A stretch of DNA of 64,000 bases from Paenibacillus sp. FSL R5-0766 (GTDB lineage Bacteria; Bacillota; Bacilli; Paenibacillales; Paenibacillaceae), in assembly GCF_037971845.1 (NCBI RefSeq), contig NZ_CP150227.1:3162001-3226000 (forward strand), in the 5' to 3' direction. This document shows positions 9,201 through 17,767 of this stretch, piece after piece. The translations under genes and the position numbers were made by a program. The notes beneath the pieces are model-generated. The model did no database searches and was not told the DNA's origin. It worked only from the letters and a program-made list of their open reading frames with translations. The first letter of the stretch is position 1, and each line of letters opens with the position of its first letter.

Positions 9201-11504
9201 GTATCCGAAGGAACACTTACGTTTAATCATTGGTACGAGATTGAGAGTGGATACGACTACGGATATGTGGAAGTCACCAAGGATGGTGGGACCACATGGT
9301 CAGAACTGGGCAAATTCTCTCATACTACAAACGGTAAACAATGGACACCCGTATTTTATGATCTGGATGCACTTACCGGTAATGAAGTTCAATTCCGGTT
9401 CCGCCTGACCTCAGACAACAGTGTTGTGAAGACAGGCTGGTTCATTGATGATTTCCGTGTACTGGGAGTTGCTGCGGAGACGGTAACGGAGGACAGTGCG
9501 GTTGTGCTTAACAATGACAAACCAAAACCGTCCTATGATAATCCATGGTACAAAATTTCGCGGACAGACAAAGCGGAATTTAACAAAACGAAACAGCAAC
9601 AACCGGAAGTTGAAAAACCAGAAACAGGTTCGGTTAATCCACAAAGCCTGCCTGCAAGTGCAACGGTTACCGTACTGGAAACCGGACGTTCGGTGAAGAC
9701 AGATCCAGCTACAGGCAAGTATAATTTCACACACGTAGCAGGTGATTACACGTTAAAAGCTGAAGCATATGGATATTATCCTCAAACTCAGCAGGTAACG
9801 ATCACGGATGGCAATGGTGCCAAAGCCAACTTTAATCTGGAGGAAATCCCTCATGGGCAGATTGAAGGTGTAGTAACCGATGAGCGGACAGGCCAACCAT
9901 TGGCTGATGCTTCCGTCCTCGTGGTGGAAGATGCCAATATAGGTGAAGTTCGCACAGGTTCAGATGGCAGCTTCAATATTCAGGTATTGGAAGGAAGTTA
10001 TACCCTGTCCATCCGGGCTGCGGATTATTACAGTAAAACCGTAACTGTAACTGTACCTGGTAATGGGACAGCAGAGGCAAATGTTGCCTTGAAACCATTC
10101 ATCGGTTTCCCAGGGGAAATTGCTTATGATGATGGATCAGCAGAGAACGCACGAGCTTTTAACGCTGCGGATAACGCTTGGGCAGTTCGAATGACACCAG
10201 AGCTGGAGACCGCTCAACTGACAGGTGCATCGTTCCGATTCTGGAACACAGAGTGGCCTGTGCCTGGAGGTACAACGTTCCAATATGCCGTATATGATGC
10301 ATCGGGTGCGGGTGGAGCTCCAGGACGACAGCTGGCTGGACCATTCGACGGTACTGCACTTCGTAACGATCAATGGACAACCGTTGAATTCCCAGAACCG
10401 GTCATTGTAACGGGTGACTTCTATATCGTGTATGTACAAAGCGTAGCCGGAACAAGTGCTCCGGGACTCGCTACCGATGAGAATGGTACGAATGCTGGTC
10501 GAAGCTGGCAGCGTGTAAGCGGAGCATGGAGTACTTCACCGGTAGAAGAAGGCAATTACATGATTCGTGCAGTCGTGAGATATCCGGTAAATGCACCTGT
10601 GCTCACAGTACCTGCAAACACGTATACGAATCAATCGACCTTTACTGTGTCGGGAACGTCTCCGGCATCTGGAGCTCAGATCAAGATCTACAACGGCAAG
10701 GATCTGGCTGGCACCACAACAGTGGCAAATGGGAAGTTCTCATACGGTGTGAAGCTCCGTTCTGGCATTAATGCGATTACTGCGGAGGCAGTGGTAGACG
10801 GTAAAACAACGGACCGTTCACTCCCCATAGTCATTATTCTGGATCAGACCAAACCAGAGTTAACGATTCTCACGCCAGCTCAAGGGGATCGCATCAATGC
10901 AGAAGTGGTTCACGTAACGGGTAATGTCGTGGAACAATTCCTCGATAAGGTAACCGTTAACGGACAAACCGTACAAGTGGGTAAAGACAGAAGCTTCAGT
11001 CACCGTGTATTGGTCAATGAAGGCGAGAACACAATTACCATTACAGCAACCGATATCGCTGGTAACAAAACAACCGTAACCCGCACCGTCTATGTGGAAA
11101 CGGCGTTGCCAGAACTTACGAATATTACTCCGGCTGAGGATGTTCGAATCACATCAGGGGAGAGTGTTACCGTTTCATTTGACAGTAAACCTGGTCTGCA
11201 AGCATCTTTCCGTATTCAGTTACCTTTGAATCTGAATGCCCAAGGCGCAGGAGAGATTCCATTGCTGGAGACTGAACCTGGTCGTTACACGGGTACGTAC
11301 ACAACACCTTCATCCCTTGTTCTGGATGGTGGAGTCATTGTGATTCGTGCTCAGGATGCAGCAGGCAACAAAGTAGAGGCGGAAGCAGCTGGACGATTGT
11401 TCGTCAGCGCAGCACAAGAACAATCCGTTCCAGAACCAGATTCGAGCCCTGAAGAGACTGAAACAGAAGTAGGTCCACCGTCCGCTGAGAGTCTGCAACC
11501 TTAA
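6258..11504 (+). CDS. Secreted multidomain S8 serine protease (bacillopeptidase F-like)
   Basis: A 1748-aa exported subtilase. The start is TTG 6258 with AAAAGGAGTG upstream. Residues 1-29 are a Sec signal peptide ending PVSA. An inhibitor I9-type propeptide follows (about 55-175). The catalytic S8 domain (about 235-525) has the triad Asp249 (ANLDSGVDYTHPA), His295 (GDGHGTHT) and Ser472 (GTSMAGPH), with the oxyanion Asn in VVNNSWGGG. After it come two MAM/jelly-roll-like modules (about 660-815 and 915-1070), each ending W(Y/F)IDDF, separated by an FN3 domain (about 820-910). Next are two carboxypeptidase-regulatory-like modules (about 1130-1275), a further beta-sandwich, and Ig-like repeats (ENTITITATDIAGNK). 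No LPXTG or S-layer-homology anchor is visible, so it is probably released. Bpr of B. subtilis is the closest known plan; this one is longer. Confidence 0.9.
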   Translation: MIKINRLRKPISMGLSLLLAFSIIHPVSAENSTSSKLDMKSGLAKVTESKVNAKLTKEFDGSEYVTYLVKMKEQVDTAAVSKQALEKATIAKQTASATKLSVRNSVVSSLRETASRTQYPLETYLEKEVDLGKVKEYKSYFIVNSLAVTSTKEVMEQIALLPEVEKILPNETRYLQKAEVSKEPANAVSGKDAVQTPAKDSSVGVKDKEPAAKDKLATENVEWNLDYINAPAVWDRGIDGTGIVVANLDSGVDYTHPALRSKWRGLDASGNIVDPELSWYDPHSNASLPADGDGHGTHTMGTMVGSEADGTNQIGVAPGAKWIGVRIFNPETTDAIILDGGQWLIAPVDAEGNLHPELAPDVVNNSWGGGPGLDEWFRPMVQAWRDAQIFPEFSAGNVTLTNPGGPGSVANPANYPESFATGATDINGNLGSFSLLGPSPYDEIKPEVSAPGVNIRSSVPGGVYEGGWNGTSMAGPHTTALAALLLQANHSLTVDQLEQIITDTATPRTDSQYPTSPNNGYGHGIINALDAVGSVLEGIGTVSGRVVTAGDDLEEPVLVHTPVNSAFTGIDIPLTAHVTDNVAVVSVEAFAKTTGTNQYVYLPMNRIAGDNKDGTYTATIPAFLIEPQGVEYYIRVNDYGNNGFESQVYKVAVSNGVQPGYLQDFEEDQLGFTTGGTGSTWVWGAPTSGPGSAYSGDKVIATNLQGTYVANSNAYLLAPPIDLTESPEGALLSFKHWYDLENNIDFGKVYIASEDSDYVFEELLTFTGTGGNWKTQYVDLREYAGQQVFIKFNLTSDNSLQKAGWYIDDFAVEELDEIAPGAPAGLSATADILGNVALSWTGPSDEDLESYIVYRSTTAGSGYESIGTATGTTFTDTATVTDSTYYYTVSALDYSGNESDKSNEVSITVEVPQDIYIDHFDGSDDNGWTHSGTKDEWERGIPVTGPASAVSPPNVWATDLDNTYESGSNYSLVSPVIDLTDVSEGTLTFNHWYEIESGYDYGYVEVTKDGGTTWSELGKFSHTTNGKQWTPVFYDLDALTGNEVQFRFRLTSDNSVVKTGWFIDDFRVLGVAAETVTEDSAVVLNNDKPKPSYDNPWYKISRTDKAEFNKTKQQQPEVEKPETGSVNPQSLPASATVTVLETGRSVKTDPATGKYNFTHVAGDYTLKAEAYGYYPQTQQVTITDGNGAKANFNLEEIPHGQIEGVVTDERTGQPLADASVLVVEDANIGEVRTGSDGSFNIQVLEGSYTLSIRAADYYSKTVTVTVPGNGTAEANVALKPFIGFPGEIAYDDGSAENARAFNAADNAWAVRMTPELETAQLTGASFRFWNTEWPVPGGTTFQYAVYDASGAGGAPGRQLAGPFDGTALRNDQWTTVEFPEPVIVTGDFYIVYVQSVAGTSAPGLATDENGTNAGRSWQRVSGAWSTSPVEEGNYMIRAVVRYPVNAPVLTVPANTYTNQSTFTVSGTSPASGAQIKIYNGKDLAGTTTVANGKFSYGVKLRSGINAITAEAVVDGKTTDRSLPIVIILDQTKPELTILTPAQGDRINAEVVHVTGNVVEQFLDKVTVNGQTVQVGKDRSFSHRVLVNEGENTITITATDIAGNKTTVTRTVYVETALPELTNITPAEDVRITSGESVTVSFDSKPGLQASFRIQLPLNLNAQGAGEIPLLETEPGRYTGTYTTPSSLVLDGGVIVIRAQDAAGNKVEAEAAGRLFVSAAQEQSVPEPDSSPEETETEVGPPSAESLQP

Positions 11505-11555
11505 TTATGCAAAGTGTGACATGGAGGATAACCACGTTTTGACCATCTAAGCAAG

Positions 11556-11597
11556 AAGCCGATAAGCCGACGTATCAGGGCTTGTCGGCTTTTTGTT
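11556..11597 (+). terminator. Terminator after the subtilase
   Basis: AAGCCGATAAGCC (11556-11568) pairs with GGCTTGTCGGCTT (11579-11591), one mismatch, followed by a T run. Confidence 0.85.
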
Positions 11598-11681
11598 GTA
11601 TCTCGATTCACATCTGACGCCTAAGATTAATCCGCTATGGTTATTTTCACCAAATAAATCTAATTATGAACTTTTGAAAAT

Positions 11682-11711
11682 GAAGCATCCATCGGGGGGT
11701 GCTTTTTTTTT
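11682..11711 (+). terminator. Second terminator-like hairpin
   Basis: AAGCATCC pairs with GGGTGCTT, followed by a run of T's up to 11711. It lies about 110 bases upstream of the GntR-type regulator and may be a back-up terminator. Confidence 0.5.
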
Positions 11712-11821
11712 GCGCACACATGAAAGCAGGTGAGTTGTCTCCTTTCTTCACATTAATGATATAACATGATATATTAGGATGTAGAACATGAGAAGTATGG
11801 GTATTTATGGAGGTGCTTGTA

Positions 11822-12985
11822 TTGGGGAAAGATTCGGCATCCAAGCCGATGTATGAACAGATCTTTGAATCCTTGCGCGAACGGATACAGCTTCATCAAT
11901 ATCAAGTGGGTGAGCGTGTTCCTTCGGAGAAAGAATTATGTGATGAATTCGGAGTGAGCCGGATTACAACTAAAAAAGCGCTTGAGATGCTGGCGAGTGA
12001 ACAATTAATTGTTCGTCAGCCGGGACGGGGTTCTTTTGTAGCCGACACAGCAGATGTGTTACAGGAAAGATCTAACAGACCTGCTCCGCGTTCTGCGATC
12101 AAAGATCCAGAGAAGAAGCTGCTCATTGGTCTGGTCATTACTAATTTCAGCGATATGTATGGTACAGAACTGTTATATGGGATGGAAGAAGCTTCGCGAG
12201 AGCATGATTGTTTTCTCGTACTTAGACGCTCCTTCGGGATTCCTGAGCAGGAGGAACAAAGCATTCAGGAACTGCTGGAACTGGGGGTGGACGGATTGAT
12301 TATTTTCCCGGCACAGGGTGAATATTTCAGCGATGAGATTCTTAAACTGGTCGTTAACAAATTCCCGTTTGTTCTGATTGACCGGTACCTGAAAGGTATT
12401 CCAGCTTCATCTGTCAGTACGGATAACGTAGGCGCGGCGCGAGAAGGGATGAATTATCTGTTCGATCTCGGTCACCGACATATCGCTTTTCTGACGCAGC
12501 CTCCGGCGAACACCACACCGATTGAAGAACGAATTGAAGGAATCATTGAGGCTCATCATGATCAAGGAGTTCTGGTGAACAGGGAACTGTGGTTAGAATC
12601 TTTTCTTTCGACACTGCCAAGTGTGTTTGATCCTCAAGTCGAGGTCCGTGATGTGGAGACACTGGTGGAACATTTACAGAAATACCCTCAGATTACTGCA
12701 CTTTTTGCTGCGGAGTATCACATTGCTTTACTTGCAGAACAGGCAGCCGATCAGCTTGGATTGAAGATTCCGGAGGATTTGTCCATCATTTGCTTTGACA
12801 GTCCAAACGCTGCCGAAGGAAGCCGTGTAACCCATATGAGACAAAGCCAGTTTGATATGGGAAAACAGGCATTTGAGATGGTGCTTCAAAGTATGCAGAA
12901 CAACGAAATGGCAGTGAACAGGGTTATTTTGCCTGCCCGATTGGTGAAGGGTAAGTCAACGAGTATGGTGAAACAAAAGGGTTAA
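11822..12985 (+). CDS. GntR-type DNA-binding domain fused to LacI-type sugar-binding domain; regulator of the mannoside locus
   Basis: A regulator of about 387 residues. The N-terminal 70 residues are a winged helix of the GntR family (MYEQIFESLRERI, RVPSEKELCDEFGVSRITTKKAL, QPGRGSFV). From about residue 90 the protein is a periplasmic-binding-protein fold (IGLVITNFSDMYGTELLYGM, VDGLIIFPAQGEY, VSTDNVGAAREGMNYLFDLGHRHIAFL, LSIICFDSP). This is the AraR-like architecture, which binds a sugar effector. TTG 11822 is chosen because GGAGG (11809-11813) sits 8 bases upstream; the in-frame ATG at 11807 overlaps that site. It precedes the GH125/ABC/GH38 genes, so control of that locus by a mannose-containing ligand is inferred. 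Confidence 0.88.
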   Translation: MGKDSASKPMYEQIFESLRERIQLHQYQVGERVPSEKELCDEFGVSRITTKKALEMLASEQLIVRQPGRGSFVADTADVLQERSNRPAPRSAIKDPEKKLLIGLVITNFSDMYGTELLYGMEEASREHDCFLVLRRSFGIPEQEEQSIQELLELGVDGLIIFPAQGEYFSDEILKLVVNKFPFVLIDRYLKGIPASSVSTDNVGAAREGMNYLFDLGHRHIAFLTQPPANTTPIEERIEGIIEAHHDQGVLVNRELWLESFLSTLPSVFDPQVEVRDVETLVEHLQKYPQITALFAAEYHIALLAEQAADQLGLKIPEDLSIICFDSPNAAEGSRVTHMRQSQFDMGKQAFEMVLQSMQNNEMAVNRVILPARLVKGKSTSMVKQKG

Positions 12986-13017
12986 TTATAGCAACTTAAT
13001 ATTCATTGTGTTCAATC

Positions 13018-13046
13018 AGGGGCTTCGTATAAACGAGGCCTCTTTT
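13018..13046 (+). terminator. Terminator after the GntR/LacI regulator
   Basis: AGGGGCTTCGT-ataa-ACGAGGCCTCT is an imperfect 11-bp stem followed by TTTTT. It separates regulator and structural-gene transcripts. Confidence 0.75.
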
Positions 13047-13136
13047 TGTGTGGATAAAATGGGGAGAATTGCTTTAAATGGTATGTTAATTAGTGTTATT
13101 GAATTAAAATAACATGCTAATATACAAATAAATATA

Positions 13137-13165
13137 TTGACATAACATTATATTCGTTTTAGGAT
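13137..13165 (+). promoter_or_regulatory. Sigma-A promoter of the mannoside operon
   Basis: TTGACA at 13137-13142, a 17-base spacer, and TAGGAT at 13160-13165, 43 bases before the GH125 start. An AT-rich partial dyad (GGTATGTTAATTAG / AATAACATGCTAAT) lies just upstream at 13080-13120 and could be the regulator's operator. Confidence 0.6.
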
Positions 13166-13167
13166 GA

Positions 13168-13181
13168 TGAAAGCGGTTAAC
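13168..13181 (+). promoter_or_regulatory. cre-like catabolite control site
   Basis: TGAAAGCGGTTAAC matches 12 of 14 positions of the CcpA cre consensus TGWAANCGNTNWCA; only the last two bases are off. It sits immediately downstream of the -10 box of the mannoside-operon promoter, a typical roadblock position. CcpA control is inferred. Confidence 0.45.
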
Positions 13182-13207
13182 AAACTGGATTACATAAGGA
13201 GGACAAC

Positions 13208-14509
13208 ATGCTGGCACCCAGAGATGATCAAGAAATTTCTCCCTCGATATACGACATGATTGATCGGGTTAACAAACGTATGCCGGATTATCCGGAACTT
13301 AACCAAATGTTCAAAAATTGTTTTACCAATACAATGGCGACCACAATTCAGCGCAAAGAAGATGGCACAACTTTTGTGATTACAGGAGATATCCCTGCCA
13401 TGTGGTTACGTGATTCTGCTGCTCAGGTCAGACCTTATCTGGTTCTCGCTTCAGAGGATGAAGATATTGCCGACATGATCGCTGGACTGGTTGAACGTCA
13501 ACTGAATTATATTCTCCTGGACCCTTATGCAAACGCTTTTAATGAGACGGAGAGTGGAAAAGGACATCAGGAAGACCTGACGCAGATGAATGATTGGATC
13601 TGGGAACGGAAGTATGAGATCGACTCACTGGCTTATCCGATTCAGCTCAGTTATCTCTTGTGGAAGAACACGGGAAGAACAACTCAATTCAATGATACGT
13701 TCCGTAAAGCAGCCCAGATCATCATGCAGTTATGGCAAGTGGAACAGCATCATGAGACGAAATCACCCTACACGTTCCAACGTCTGGATGCTCCTGAGAC
13801 CGATACGCTCACCCGAGAGGGACGAGGTACTGAAACGGTATACACAGGCATGACTTGGTCGGGATTCCGTCCCAGCGACGATCGCTGTGAATATGGATAT
13901 CTGATTCCATCCAATATGTTCGCCGTGGTGGCGCTTCGATATCTAAAGGAAATTGCTGAAGCGGTGTTCGAAGATGAAACGCTGGCAGCGACTGCTCAGC
14001 AGTTGGAGGAACAGATCAACAAAGGTATTCAGGATTATGGCACCGTTGAACATCCGGAATATGGAACCATATATGCATACGAAACGGATGGGAAAGGCAA
14101 TTACAATCTGATGGATGATGCCAATGTGCCGAGCCTGCTGTCTTTACCTTATCTCGGATATGTGGAGGAGAACGACGAGGTGTATCAGAATACACGCCGT
14201 TTCATTCTATCCTCGCACAACCCGTATTTTTATGAGGGAACAGCAGCAGCGGGAATTGGTAGTCCGCATACACCGGAAGGGTACATCTGGCATATCGCTT
14301 TATCGATGCAGGGGCTGACTACGGAGGATCGCAATGAAAAACTACGATTGCTTCAGCTCATCCATAAGACGGATGCGGATACCGGACTGACCCATGAAGG
14401 TTTTTCGGCCAACAATCCACACGAATATACACGTCCATGGTTTTCATGGTCCAACATGCTCTTTAGTGAACTGATGATGGATTATTGCGGATTCCGCGTA
14501 CAGAAATAG
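13208..14509 (+). CDS. Glycoside hydrolase family 125, exo-alpha-1,6-mannosidase
   Basis: A 433-aa cytoplasmic protein with ribosome site AAGGAGG at 13196-13202. The segments ELNQMFKNCFTNTMATT, TFVITGDIPAMWLRDSAAQV, LERQLNYI-like VERQLNYILLDPYANAFN, YEIDSLAYPIQLSYLLWK and TGMTWSGFRPSDD are characteristic of GH125 (formerly DUF1237). The family consists of metal-independent, inverting exo-acting alpha-1,6-mannosidases with an (alpha/alpha)6 barrel. It begins the mannoside operon; the GH38 enzyme at its end would remove other alpha-mannosyl linkages. The GH125 plus GH38 pair is the known bacterial toolkit for taking apart high-mannose N-glycans or fungal mannan fragments. Confidence 0.93.
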   Translation: MLAPRDDQEISPSIYDMIDRVNKRMPDYPELNQMFKNCFTNTMATTIQRKEDGTTFVITGDIPAMWLRDSAAQVRPYLVLASEDEDIADMIAGLVERQLNYILLDPYANAFNETESGKGHQEDLTQMNDWIWERKYEIDSLAYPIQLSYLLWKNTGRTTQFNDTFRKAAQIIMQLWQVEQHHETKSPYTFQRLDAPETDTLTREGRGTETVYTGMTWSGFRPSDDRCEYGYLIPSNMFAVVALRYLKEIAEAVFEDETLAATAQQLEEQINKGIQDYGTVEHPEYGTIYAYETDGKGNYNLMDDANVPSLLSLPYLGYVEENDEVYQNTRRFILSSHNPYFYEGTAAAGIGSPHTPEGYIWHIALSMQGLTTEDRNEKLRLLQLIHKTDADTGLTHEGFSANNPHEYTRPWFSWSNMLFSELMMDYCGFRVQK

Positions 14510-14588
14510 GATAGGAAAGCAAGAGATAACCTGCGAGTACATCATAACGTTCGGAGTTCATTGAATTCCGACAAGAGGAGAGCGAATC

Positions 14589-15968
14589 ATGAGAAAAATA
14601 TCATTGAAAATGCCGGTAGCAGCAGTTATGACATCCTTGCTCATTCTTACTACAGCCTGTTCAGGTGGAAGTTCAAGTACAGGCACAACCAGTGATGGCA
14701 AGAAGGAAGTAACCGTATCATTCCGTTCTTCAGGATCTGAAGATACACTTACGAAATTCTTCCAATCAGGCTTGGTGGATCAATTTGAGAAAGAAAATCC
14801 GGATATCAAAATCAACATTGCGCCTGTCTTGGCAAGTGAGGGTGATTATACGTCCAAAATGGTTCTGCAGATGAAATCCCCGGATACGGCACCTGATGTT
14901 ATTGCCGAAGATACATCCATCATCAAATCCGATGCTGCTGCGGGATATTTGGAGCCGCTGGATACACAGGTTCAGGGATGGTCTGATTGGGCAGATCACA
15001 TCATCGACAACCTGAAGGCAGGGGTTACCGGAGAAGACGGCAAAGTGTACGGCGTTCCGGCTACCTCGGATACACGCGGAATCTGGTACAACAAGGAACT
15101 GTTTCAACAGGCGGGACTTGAAGTTCCGTTCAAACCTGCAAGCTGGGCAGAAGTACTCGAAGCAGCACGTACCATCAAGCAAAAGCTGCCGGGTGTGACG
15201 CCGCTTAATATGATCGTGGGCAAAGCAAACGGTGAAGGTGTAACCATGCAAACGCTGGAAATGCTGCTCTATGGTACGGCGGATACGCTATATAACGACA
15301 CCAGCAAGAAATGGGTTGTTAACAGCCCGGGGCTGCTGGATTCCTTCAAATTCATAGATCAAGTGTTTAACACGGATAAAACAGGTCCAACCATGCAGGT
15401 TGCCTTGAATGGACAAGCTGGCAGTATTGCATTCCAGCAACAGTTCCCGCAAGACAAATTGGCGATGGCTGTAGATGGTAGCTGGGCAGGTTCGACATGG
15501 GCCGAGAACGGTGCTGCTCCAATCGCCAACGTTGAAGAGAAAATAGGCTTTGCACCATTCCCAACACAAAATGGGGAAGAACCTGGAGCAACTACGATGT
15601 CTGGAGGATGGGCTTGGTCTGTTCCTGCACAAGCGAAGAACAAGGAAGCAGCTTGGAAATTTATCGAGTTTCTGATGAATAAGGAAAATGCGACTGCACG
15701 CGTAGTAGCGGAAGGCAGCCTCAGCCCACGTAATGATTCCACAGAAGTTGAAGGTTATACGGATCGTCCTTATACCAAAGAAGCACAGGAACTCTTGAAT
15801 GTGGCCCACTTCCGTCCAGCGAACGATCAATATGCAGCGGTATCCGCACAATTGCAAAGCATTGTTGAGAGTATTGCCTCTGGCAAGCTGACGCCGGAAG
15901 AGGGAGTTACGCAATTGAAGGACAACGTATCCCGTTCCCTTGGCGCGGACAGCATCGAAGAGAAATAA
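14589..15968 (+). CDS. Sugar ABC transporter substrate-binding lipoprotein (family 1)
   Basis: A 459-aa exported lipoprotein. The N-terminus MRKISLKMPVAAVMTSLL is followed by the lipobox TTAC (Cys at about residue 24) and a Ser/Gly/Thr linker. The mature part is an extracellular solute-binding protein family 1 (VTVSFRSSGSEDTLTKFF, GVPATSDTRGIWYNKELFQ, MSGGWAWSVPAQAKNKEAAWKFIEF). It captures an oligosaccharide outside the membrane for the two permeases that follow. Given GH125 and GH38 in the same operon, the cargo is probably an alpha-mannoside. A stem-loop with T run lies between this gene and the permeases. Confidence 0.93.
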   Translation: MRKISLKMPVAAVMTSLLILTTACSGGSSSTGTTSDGKKEVTVSFRSSGSEDTLTKFFQSGLVDQFEKENPDIKINIAPVLASEGDYTSKMVLQMKSPDTAPDVIAEDTSIIKSDAAAGYLEPLDTQVQGWSDWADHIIDNLKAGVTGEDGKVYGVPATSDTRGIWYNKELFQQAGLEVPFKPASWAEVLEAARTIKQKLPGVTPLNMIVGKANGEGVTMQTLEMLLYGTADTLYNDTSKKWVVNSPGLLDSFKFIDQVFNTDKTGPTMQVALNGQAGSIAFQQQFPQDKLAMAVDGSWAGSTWAENGAAPIANVEEKIGFAPFPTQNGEEPGATTMSGGWAWSVPAQAKNKEAAWKFIEFLMNKENATARVVAEGSLSPRNDSTEVEGYTDRPYTKEAQELLNVAHFRPANDQYAAVSAQLQSIVESIASGKLTPEEGVTQLKDNVSRSLGADSIEEK

Positions 15969-15987
15969 GGATATCGATATATTCGGA

Positions 15988-16012
15988 GGGGGAGGCACAA
16001 TCTCCCCTTTTT
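15988..16012 (+). terminator. Intra-operon stem-loop after the binding protein
   Basis: GGGGAG (15989-15994) and CTCCCC (16002-16007) with a 7-base loop and TTTTT. It probably lets only part of the transcription reach the permeases, so that the binding protein is made in excess. Confidence 0.55.
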
Positions 16013-16035
16013 CCGGTTCGAATGGAGAGTGACTT

Positions 16036-16902
16036 ATGAAAAGGAAAGCACCAGGTTCATTTCTGTTTCTAATGCCTTCCGTACTGTTATTACTTGTGTT
16101 TTTCATTGTTCCCATCATTCTGACGATCTGTTTTGCCTTTACGAATATGGCTCTGACCGGGGCGGCAGCCAAGAGTTTGGAGTTTGTCGGATTCCAGAAT
16201 TTCATTAATATGTTCCATGATCCGGATTTCCGCATTAGTGTTTGGCGCACGCTGGTTTTTCTCATCTTCTCCGCAGTGATTGGTCAGGTATTGCTTGGGT
16301 TCATTCTGGCTCTTCTAATGAAGGAGAAAAATGTGACCTTCCGCCGGGTCATTGGCATCATCGTCATTGCCGGTTGGGTGACACCCGAGATTGTTGTGGC
16401 ATTCTGTATGGTCGCCTTTTTCAGTGACAATGGTTCATTGAATCAGATCCTCGGCTGGTTTGGAGCGAATCCAGTCTCCTGGTTGTTCAGTTTCCCTATG
16501 GTGAGTGTCATTATCGCAAATATCTGGCACGGCACAGCCTTTTCAATGATGGTCTATCAGTCGGCACTGGATGATATCCCGAAGGAAGTTGAAGAAGCTG
16601 CGATTATTGACAGTGCCACCGGGTTCCAGATTGTCAGACACATTACGATTCCAATGGTAAAAGGGTCCATCGTGACCAACATGATGTTGGTTACCCTACA
16701 GACACTGGGCGTGTTCACGCTGATCTATACGATGACCGGTGGTGGCCCGGGTACTTCAACACAAACCTTGCCGATCTTCATGTACAACCAGGCCTTTGTG
16801 AACTATCAATTTGGATACGGCACAGCCATATCTCTGGTTCTGTTGTTCATCGGTATTATCGCCAGCCTGTTCTACATGCGATCCATGAAAGTGAAAGTGT
16901 AA
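16036..16902 (+). CDS. Sugar ABC transporter permease (MalF-type)
   Basis: A 288-aa integral membrane protein with six hydrophobic segments, beginning LFLMPSVLLLLVFFIVPIIL. The EAA loop that contacts the ATPase reads DIPKEVEEAAIIDSATGFQI and is followed by the IxxP motif (HITIPMVKGS). It pairs with the next gene to make the transmembrane channel. No ATPase gene is present in the operon, so a shared MsmX-type ATPase encoded elsewhere is expected, as is usual for this class in Bacillota. Confidence 0.93.
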   Translation: MKRKAPGSFLFLMPSVLLLLVFFIVPIILTICFAFTNMALTGAAAKSLEFVGFQNFINMFHDPDFRISVWRTLVFLIFSAVIGQVLLGFILALLMKEKNVTFRRVIGIIVIAGWVTPEIVVAFCMVAFFSDNGSLNQILGWFGANPVSWLFSFPMVSVIIANIWHGTAFSMMVYQSALDDIPKEVEEAAIIDSATGFQIVRHITIPMVKGSIVTNMMLVTLQTLGVFTLIYTMTGGGPGTSTQTLPIFMYNQAFVNYQFGYGTAISLVLLFIGIIASLFYMRSMKVKV

Positions 16903-16924
16903 CCATGAAGGAGGTTCGATCCCT

Positions 16925-17749
16925 ATGGTCAAACATGGGCTTCAACGCAAAATCCAGTACGGGATTCTAGTTTTTCTAGGGCTCTGTTTTTTATTGCCGC
17001 TGCTCTGGATCATTCTGGCTTCATTTGACCCGAACGCGCAACAAGGTATCAAAATGCCCAGTACCTGGACCATTCAAAATTTCAAGGATGTACTCGGGGA
17101 TTCGAGCAATCTTCGTTCATTCGGTGTAGGCCTGATTCTGTCGGGAGGGCAAGCGATATTGGTTGTACTGGTATCTGTTCTTGCTGCTTATCCTTTATCC
17201 CGTTATGAAATGAGATTTAAAAAAAGCTTCCTGTTATCGATTCTGTTCATGACAGCTCTTCCGATTACTGCCGTGATGGTTCCGGTATTTCAAATGTTTC
17301 TGTTCTTCAAAATGCAAAATAGCATCATTGCCACGATGCTGTTCCTGACTGCATCTTCACTTCCTTACGGCATCTGGATGATGAAAAACTTCATGGATTC
17401 AGTGCCTATTGATCTGGAAGAATCGGCATGGATCGACGGTGCATCCGTGTGGAACGGATTGAGGCGAATCGTGGCTCCATTGATGTTGCCTGGTATTGCA
17501 ACGATAGCGATATTTACCTTTTCGGGAAGTTGGGGCAACTTCTTCGTGCCATACATCCTGCTCCAGACACCGGAGAAACTTCCGGCATCGGTCACGATTT
17601 ATCAATTCTTCGGCAGCCACGGTATGGTTGAATACGGCAGGTTGGCTGCATTTTCACTACTTTATACAATGCCTTCGGTTGTGCTATATATCTTCTCCCA
17701 GCGTTACATGTCCAAAGGATTCAGCATGGGCGGGGCAACCAAAGGTTAA
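16925..17749 (+). CDS. Sugar ABC transporter permease (MalG-type)
   Basis: A 274-aa membrane protein, the second half of the channel. It starts with MVKHGLQRKIQYGILVFLG, and GGAGG lies at 16910-16914, 10 bases upstream. The EAA loop is DLEESAWIDGASVWNGLRRI followed by VAPLMLPGIATIAIF. MalG-type permeases end with a short cytoplasmic tail; here it is YMSKGFSMGGATKG, which is the family signature. It lies 22 bases after the MalF-type gene and 18 bases before the GH38 gene, so all are probably co-transcribed. Confidence 0.93.
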   Translation: MVKHGLQRKIQYGILVFLGLCFLLPLLWIILASFDPNAQQGIKMPSTWTIQNFKDVLGDSSNLRSFGVGLILSGGQAILVVLVSVLAAYPLSRYEMRFKKSFLLSILFMTALPITAVMVPVFQMFLFFKMQNSIIATMLFLTASSLPYGIWMMKNFMDSVPIDLEESAWIDGASVWNGLRRIVAPLMLPGIATIAIFTFSGSWGNFFVPYILLQTPEKLPASVTIYQFFGSHGMVEYGRLAAFSLLYTMPSVVLYIFSQRYMSKGFSMGGATKG

Positions 17750-17767
17750 TGACAGGAGGTACGCAAC

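Noticed and set aside
15288..16265. 325-codon minus-strand frame across binding-protein and permease genes
   Set aside because: It overlaps two well-supported genes and an intra-operon terminator, and shows no domain or ribosome site.
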